Below, in pieces: positions 15,821-19,284 of a stretch of 19,284 nucleotides of DNA. Numbering within the stretch: position 1 is the stretch's first letter; the number at the start of each line of letters is the position of its first letter. Made by a program: the position numbers and the translations under genes. Below the pieces are notes generated by a model. It was not told the origin of the DNA. It worked only from the letters and a program-made list of their open reading frames with translations, and did no database searches. Source of the DNA: Elusimicrobia bacterium RIFOXYB2_FULL_49_7 (GTDB lineage: Bacteria > Fibrobacterota > OXYB2-FULL-49-7). The stretch spans positions 3,182-22,465 of the forward strand of contig MGVN01000142.1 of NCBI GenBank assembly GCA_001800515.1, given 5' to 3'.

Positions 15821-15849
15821 AATATAACTAATCCCGCCAAGCCGGACAA
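15821..15849 (-). promoter_or_regulatory. Probable aroA promoter
   Basis: Reading the minus strand, TTGTCC (15849-15844; four of six -35 matches) is followed after exactly 17 bp by TATATT (15826-15821; five of six -10 matches). It lies in the gap between the OstA-like stop and aroA and would give a leader of about 20 bases with the AAGGA site. It suggests aroA is not solely dependent on transcription from the upstream gene. Confidence 0.45.
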
Positions 15850-15853
15850 TACC

Positions 15854-16936
15854 TCACGGTACGCTACAGTAGACTCCCTGTACCGCCCCCTTGGCCGTAA
15901 TACGGTGAATACGGCGTTCCTCAAAATAGATATTTAAAGTATCCCCGCTTGTTTCATTGCGGCCTCTTTCCTTTTCCTCTTCATAATAATAAAGGCTGGT
16001 TGCATTGCCCCTCACTTCCAAAGAATCGATTGCTTTGCCGGACAGAAAAAAAAGCATTTGTTTGCCGGTCAGCCGGTTGACACGTGCGGTATCACAACGG
16101 AAATAGCTTAGACCCACCGCGTTATGGATGACCTGAATCCTTTCCATTTCTCCGTCCTTAAGGAAAGCAAGAAGCGTATCGCCGTTTATAAGGGTCACTT
16201 GTTCGGAATCGGATTTGTTGTGCGAGTCGTCTAAAAAAAGACCGTTGGCATTTCCGGTGACTCGTATGCGCGATAGGGCATTATCCTGAAAATAGAGGAT
16301 AATGGTATCTCCGGACAAACGGCTTTTTTCATAAAAAACAGAGGGGTGTTGAAGCAGCAGCACTTTTTCCCCGACTTGGTCGTATTCCGCCAACCGGCAT
16401 TCAGCACGGATTTTGCCCTGCCGAATAAAAACGCTATCTTCAGCAAAGGCTTTTTTATTGCGTCCCTGGTGGCGCATGAGCCGTGAAACAATGAAGAGGG
16501 TATCACCGGATACGGAATCAATGCGTGTGAGTACGGGTTTGTCCCAGATGCGGCTTTCCTCTTTGGAGCGTGAATAGTCGCCTTTTCCGCCTGTGATGCG
16601 GATCTTGTGCTCCTTTTCATAGAGTACCACATGCCCGTCCGTGGTGGCGCTGGAATCCTTCTTGAAGTAGCTGATACGGTCCGCTTCCAGAAATTGGCCG
16701 CTGTAATCGAACTTGGCGTGTCCTAAGAAATCAATTCGTTCCAGTGTGTGGTAATGGATGGCCGTGTCTGCGGTCATGACCGATGCCTTGTACAGAATTT
16801 CGACGTGGCCGATGAGCCGCTGATATTTCATTCCGTCCCGGTCCAAGTACTCGAAACGGTCCGCATGGCGTATGACAAGCGGATCTTCGGCGTAAATGGG
16901 AATAGCGATAAACAATAATAGCAGCAACCGCAACAT
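15854..16936 (-). CDS. OstA/LptA-like secreted protein (LPS transport family)
   Basis: A 360-residue protein with a short signal peptide (MLRLLLLLFIAIPIYA, cleavage after residue 16). The mature part is made of repeating beta-strand segments of OstA/LptA type: DRFEYLDRDG, GHVEILYKASVMTADTAIHY, SGQFLEADRISYF, then repeats of the form SGDT-IYF-D--I-RI-V-GNA-G-Y. Such beta-jellyroll proteins form the periplasmic bridge that carries lipopolysaccharide to the outer membrane, or are the periplasmic part of LptD. It is longer than enterobacterial LptA (~185) and much shorter than LptD (~780), and resembles the OstA-like proteins of less-studied Gram-negative phyla. The start has AAGGAA upstream. No lptB or lptC is nearby, so I give no symbol. 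Confidence 0.8.
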   Translation of the reverse strand: MLRLLLLLFIAIPIYAEDPLVIRHADRFEYLDRDGMKYQRLIGHVEILYKASVMTADTAIHYHTLERIDFLGHAKFDYSGQFLEADRISYFKKDSSATTDGHVVLYEKEHKIRITGGKGDYSRSKEESRIWDKPVLTRIDSVSGDTLFIVSRLMRHQGRNKKAFAEDSVFIRQGKIRAECRLAEYDQVGEKVLLLQHPSVFYEKSRLSGDTIILYFQDNALSRIRVTGNANGLFLDDSHNKSDSEQVTLINGDTLLAFLKDGEMERIQVIHNAVGLSYFRCDTARVNRLTGKQMLFFLSGKAIDSLEVRGNATSLYYYEEEKERGRNETSGDTLNIYFEERRIHRITAKGAVQGVYCSVP

Positions 16937-16971
16937 CAGTTTCCTTGGGGTAATCCGAGTGACTTACTTTG

Positions 16972-16989
16972 TATTAATATACTAAAATA
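16972..16989. promoter_or_regulatory. AT-rich element upstream of the OstA-like gene
   Basis: TATTAATATACTAAAATA resembles the dyad at 4383-4400 upstream of the beta-helix gene. It lies 36-53 bases before the OstA-like start codon, within a 140-base divergent intergenic region. On the minus strand TTTACA and TAATAC flank or overlap it with 17-bp spacing and could be a weak promoter. No convincing plus-strand promoter was found for the glycosyltransferase; TACAAT at 17030-17035 is an isolated -10-like hexamer. Confidence 0.25.
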
Positions 16990-17076
16990 CGATTGTAAAT
17001 CCCACCCCTCTCTTTGTATTTTTTTCATATACAATGACCATTTTTACGGTTTATTTCCAGTAACCCCTATTGTCGT

Positions 17077-18180
17077 ATGAAGAAAATCCTGCTTGTCAAC
17101 TGGCGCGACATTAAGAACCCGGAAGCCGGGGGAGCGGAAATCTATTATCATGAGATTTTTAAACGGCTTGCCAAGGCCGATTATGCAGTGACCGTACTTT
17201 CCCATGGTTTTTCCGGTGCCCCGGCGCAAGAAATCGTGGAAGAAACCCACATTATTCGGATCGGTTCCCGTTCTCTTTTCAACTTTTCAGCTATGATCTT
17301 CATCAAACGCCATGAAACGGAATTTGATCTCATCATTGAAGACTTGAATAAAATCCCCTTTTATACCCCGCTCTTTGTTAAAAAGCCGCGACTCCACTTG
17401 GTCATGCATTTTTTCGGCACGCAGATTTTCAGAGAGGCGTCTTGGCCTCTGGCGGCCTATGTCTATGGCCAGGAACGGCTCATTTCCCGCATGTATCGGG
17501 CCGAACGGTTTGTGGCCATTTCGGAAAGTACGGCCCGGGAAGTACGTGCCTTTTGCCACCATTCGAATCAGGTGGACATTGTGGAGCCGGGCGTGGACAC
17601 CGCCTTTTTTAAACCTGTCTTAAAGAAAGAGGCGACCCCGCTTCTATTTACCGTCACCCGGCTCAAGCGGTACAAGAATGTCCAGTTCCTGCTTGAATGT
17701 CTGCCTGCCATTGCACGGGCTGTGCCGGCAGTTAGGCTGGTGGTGGCTGGAACCGGTGATTATGAAAAAACATTAAAGAAGATCTGTCAGGAAAAAGGGG
17801 TTGAAAAGCGGGTCGATTTCGTCGGTTATGTGACTGAGGAGCAGAAACGGGAATGGCTCAGCCGGGCAACCCTTTTTGTCAATCCTTCCATGAAGGAGGG
17901 ATGGGGCATCACCAATATTGAAGCCAATCTGTGCGGCACAATCTCTCTCTCCAGCAATGTAGGCGGGTTGCGTGATTCCGTACAACACGAAAAGACAGGT
18001 CTGCTCTATCGGCCGGAGGACAAGGCCGATTTTACGGCCAAGGCTGTGGCCCTGCTGCAGGATACCGAAAAACGGTCTGAGCTTGAAGAAAACGGGCTCT
18101 CCTTTGCTTCCGGTTTTTCCTGGGACACCATGGCCCAACACATGGTCCCCTGCATTGAAAGGGCGTTGAATCATGCGTAA
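17077..18180 (+). CDS. Glycosyltransferase family 4 protein
   Basis: A 367-residue GT-B fold enzyme of family GT4 (retaining, nucleotide-sugar dependent). The N-terminal half has the acceptor-side loop PEAGGAEIYYHEIFKRLAK (15-33) and a VAISESTAREV linker segment. The C-terminal half holds FTVTRLKRYKN, the family's EX7E motif as E274-GWGITNI-E282, and GLRDSVQHEKTGLL. The sugar and acceptor cannot be told from sequence. It is cytoplasmic or peripheral to the membrane. Its 3' end overlaps the flippase-like gene by eight bases, suggesting that the two act together on an envelope glycolipid or exopolysaccharide. The start has no visible Shine-Dalgarno sequence; an in-frame stop at 17035 limits upstream extension. 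Confidence 0.9.
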   Translation: MKKILLVNWRDIKNPEAGGAEIYYHEIFKRLAKADYAVTVLSHGFSGAPAQEIVEETHIIRIGSRSLFNFSAMIFIKRHETEFDLIIEDLNKIPFYTPLFVKKPRLHLVMHFFGTQIFREASWPLAAYVYGQERLISRMYRAERFVAISESTAREVRAFCHHSNQVDIVEPGVDTAFFKPVLKKEATPLLFTVTRLKRYKNVQFLLECLPAIARAVPAVRLVVAGTGDYEKTLKKICQEKGVEKRVDFVGYVTEEQKREWLSRATLFVNPSMKEGWGITNIEANLCGTISLSSNVGGLRDSVQHEKTGLLYRPEDKADFTAKAVALLQDTEKRSELEENGLSFASGFSWDTMAQHMVPCIERALNHA

Positions 18181-19135
18181 AGCCCTGTTCCTGCTTCTGA
18201 AACTCGGTTTTACCGGACTTCTTTTTTATTTTATTTTCAGAAATTTCGGTCTTGCCACCATCTTTTCCACCCTAAAGCAGGCTAATCCTGTTCTGATATT
18301 CATTGCAGCCATTCTTCTGCTGGTAAGCCTTTTCACCAGTGCCATCCAATGGCGGTTGTTGCTTCAGGCCCAAGGAGTCCTGTTGGAAGTTTGGCCGGCC
18401 TTCAAACTTTATTTGATTGGCCACTTCTTCAATAACTTTTTACCGGGTGCACTGGGTGGGGATGTTGTAAAAGTTTATCGGCTGAAGCGGGAGATAAAAC
18501 GGGGAAAAGAGGCATTGGCCGCCACTTTTACGGACCGGTATGCCGGTCTTTTTGTGCTTGCCTTTTTTGCCCTGCTCTCCTCTTTTTACATCCACCAATT
18601 TCACCATATTGAAATTGAAACCAACCTCTTTCTTTACATTGCCCTGCTGTTTGGCTTGTTTATCGTATCACTCTTTTTTTTCTTCAGCAGACGGGTAGGA
18701 GGATTTGTTTATGGCGTGTTGTTAAAAAAGATAAACCCCTTTGGCTTGCGGGATAAAGTGGCTGAACTCCATGATTTTCTCCATACTTATCGGGAAAGCG
18801 GCTGGCTGTATGCCAAGATACTTCTTATTTCGACAGTGACCCAATTATTGCGCATCTCGGTCCATATTCTGGCTTCGCGCGCAATAGGCTTTGATGTGCC
18901 AGTCGTTTATTTCCTGATTTTCGTACCCCTCATTGCCTTGTTATCCAGTCTGCCGATCTCGTTTGGCGGATTAGGGTTGCGTGAAGGGTTGGGGAGCGTC
19001 CTCTTTGGCACCATCAGCCCGGACCGTGCCCTCGCTGTGGCCGCACAGCTCATGGCTTCTCTGGTCGGGATTCTGGTCAGTCTGTTGGGCGGGGTTTTGT
19101 TTGTGGCAGAAAGAAAAAGTCCTCGGTCACTTTGA
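18173..19135 (+). CDS. Flippase-like / lysylphosphatidylglycerol synthase TM-region membrane protein
   Basis: A 320-residue integral membrane protein with about eight hydrophobic segments, for example ALFLLLKLGFTGLLFYFIF, VLIFIAAILLLVSLF, LFVLAFFALLSSF, FLYIALLFGLFIVSLFFFF and LMASLVGILVSLLGGVLF. The segments GHFFNNFLPGALGGDVVKVYRL and SLPISFGGLGLREG are typical of the UPF0104/AglD-like flippase family, related to the membrane half of MprF. Function: probably lipid or glycolipid handling in the inner membrane, paired with the overlapping glycosyltransferase. The last codons (SPRSL-stop) come from a REP-like hairpin that contains the stop codon, so the native C terminus may have been changed. 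Confidence 0.88.
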   Translation: MRKALFLLLKLGFTGLLFYFIFRNFGLATIFSTLKQANPVLIFIAAILLLVSLFTSAIQWRLLLQAQGVLLEVWPAFKLYLIGHFFNNFLPGALGGDVVKVYRLKREIKRGKEALAATFTDRYAGLFVLAFFALLSSFYIHQFHHIEIETNLFLYIALLFGLFIVSLFFFFSRRVGGFVYGVLLKKINPFGLRDKVAELHDFLHTYRESGWLYAKILLISTVTQLLRISVHILASRAIGFDVPVVYFLIFVPLIALLSSLPISFGGLGLREGLGSVLFGTISPDRALAVAAQLMASLVGILVSLLGGVLFVAERKSPRSL

Positions 19136-19155
19136 TAAGCTCAGTGACCGAGGAC
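19119..19155. repeat. REP-like hairpin 1
   Basis: A perfect 13-bp inverted repeat, arms GTCCTCGGTCACT and AGTGACCGAGGAC, around the 11-base loop TTGATAAGCTC. It overlaps the 3' end of the flippase-like gene, whose TGA stop (19133-19135) lies in the loop. There is no T-run after it, so it is not a standard intrinsic terminator, though it could slow 3' decay. The loop is a variant of TTCGACAAGCTC, a core I recall from widely distributed intergenic palindromes. Confidence 0.8.
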
Positions 19156-19157
19156 AA

Positions 19158-19194
19158 ATTAGCGGGCGCTTCGACGGGCTCGGCGTCCGCTGAT
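19158..19194. repeat. REP-like hairpin 2
   Basis: The arms ATTAGCGGGCGC and GCGTCCGCTGAT pair along 12 positions, two of them G-T wobbles, around a loop reading TTCGACGGGCTCG. The core has the same orientation as in hairpin 1 and starts only two bases after it, but the stem is different. See the finding on the three hairpins. Confidence 0.65.
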
Positions 19195-19240
19195 CTTAAT
19201 AACCACTTCTTGAAATCATCTTCCAATTTCCTTGAGATTT

Positions 19241-19273
19241 GGCCGGTCGCTGAGCGTGTCGAAGTGACCGGCC
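19241..19273. repeat. REP-like hairpin 3 (opposite orientation)
   Basis: The arms GGCCGGTC and GACCGGCC are perfectly complementary and can extend by a wobble and two more pairs. The centre contains CTGAGCGTGTCGAAG, the reverse complement of CTTCGACACGCTCAG, so the core is inverted relative to hairpins 1 and 2. About 46 bases of non-coding sequence separate it from hairpin 2; nothing else is seen there. Confidence 0.7.
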
Positions 19274-19284
19274 TTATCAACTAT

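Noticed and set aside
19119..19155. Intrinsic terminator for the glycosyltransferase/flippase pair
   Set aside because: The stem is excellent but no T-run follows (the next bases are AAATTAG), and a similar hairpin with a different stem follows at once. It fits a REP-like element better.

Overview
The window (about 19.3 kb) reads as chromosomal DNA from a Gram-negative, probably amino-acid-fermenting bacterium. The envelope type is inferred from an OstA/LptA-like secreted protein (16936-15854, minus strand). An anaerobic lifestyle is inferred from a complete B12-dependent glutamate mutase operon and an oxygen-sensitive-type [4Fe-4S] class I fumarase. I cannot place the organism in a phylum. 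A large signal-peptide-bearing beta-helix protein and the OstA-like protein would fit an uncultured FCB-type lineage, but that is a guess. There are no rRNA, tRNA or CRISPR features, and no stretch over 300 bases lacks a gene.

Layout. (1) 1-4311, minus strand: one very large open frame, cut by the window edge, for a secreted right-handed parallel beta-helix protein built from ~500-residue tandem units repeating every 1500 bp. (2) 4312-4544: a divergent regulatory region with a CRP-like palindrome, a good sigma70-type promoter and two TGGTATA-type operator dyads. (3) 4545-14312, plus strand: a tightly packed ten-gene operon made of a GntR-type regulator, glutamate mutase small subunit (glmS), its reactivase (glmL), the large subunit (glmE), methylaspartate ammonia-lyase (mal), an AtuA/DUF1446 protein, a DUF4387 protein, a P-loop protein of the 'AlaRS second additional domain' type, and a fused class I fumarase that is most likely a mesaconase. 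Right behind it lies the C-terminal tail of a lost short-chain dehydrogenase gene. (4) 16936-14518, minus strand: an OstA/LptA-like gene followed by aroA (EPSP synthase), which seems to have its own promoter. (5) 17077-19135, plus strand: a GT4 glycosyltransferase and an overlapping flippase-like membrane protein. (6) 19119-19273: three REP-like hairpins with different stems around related loop sequences; the first contains the stop codon of the flippase-like gene.

How the genes work together. The central operon encodes the first steps of glutamate fermentation by the methylaspartate pathway: (S)-glutamate to (2S,3S)-3-methylaspartate (GlmES with adenosylcobalamin, kept active by GlmL), then to mesaconate plus ammonia (Mal), then to (S)-citramalate (class I fumarase acting as mesaconase). 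Citramalate lyase is not in the window. The AtuA/DUF1446, DUF4387 and P-loop/SAD proteins are embedded in the same translationally coupled operon and are the least understood part. The GntR-type regulator at the head of the operon probably controls itself and the whole operon through the two dyads overlapping and following its own promoter. aroA, the OstA-like gene, the glycosyltransferase and the flippase-like protein look like housekeeping and cell-envelope genes.
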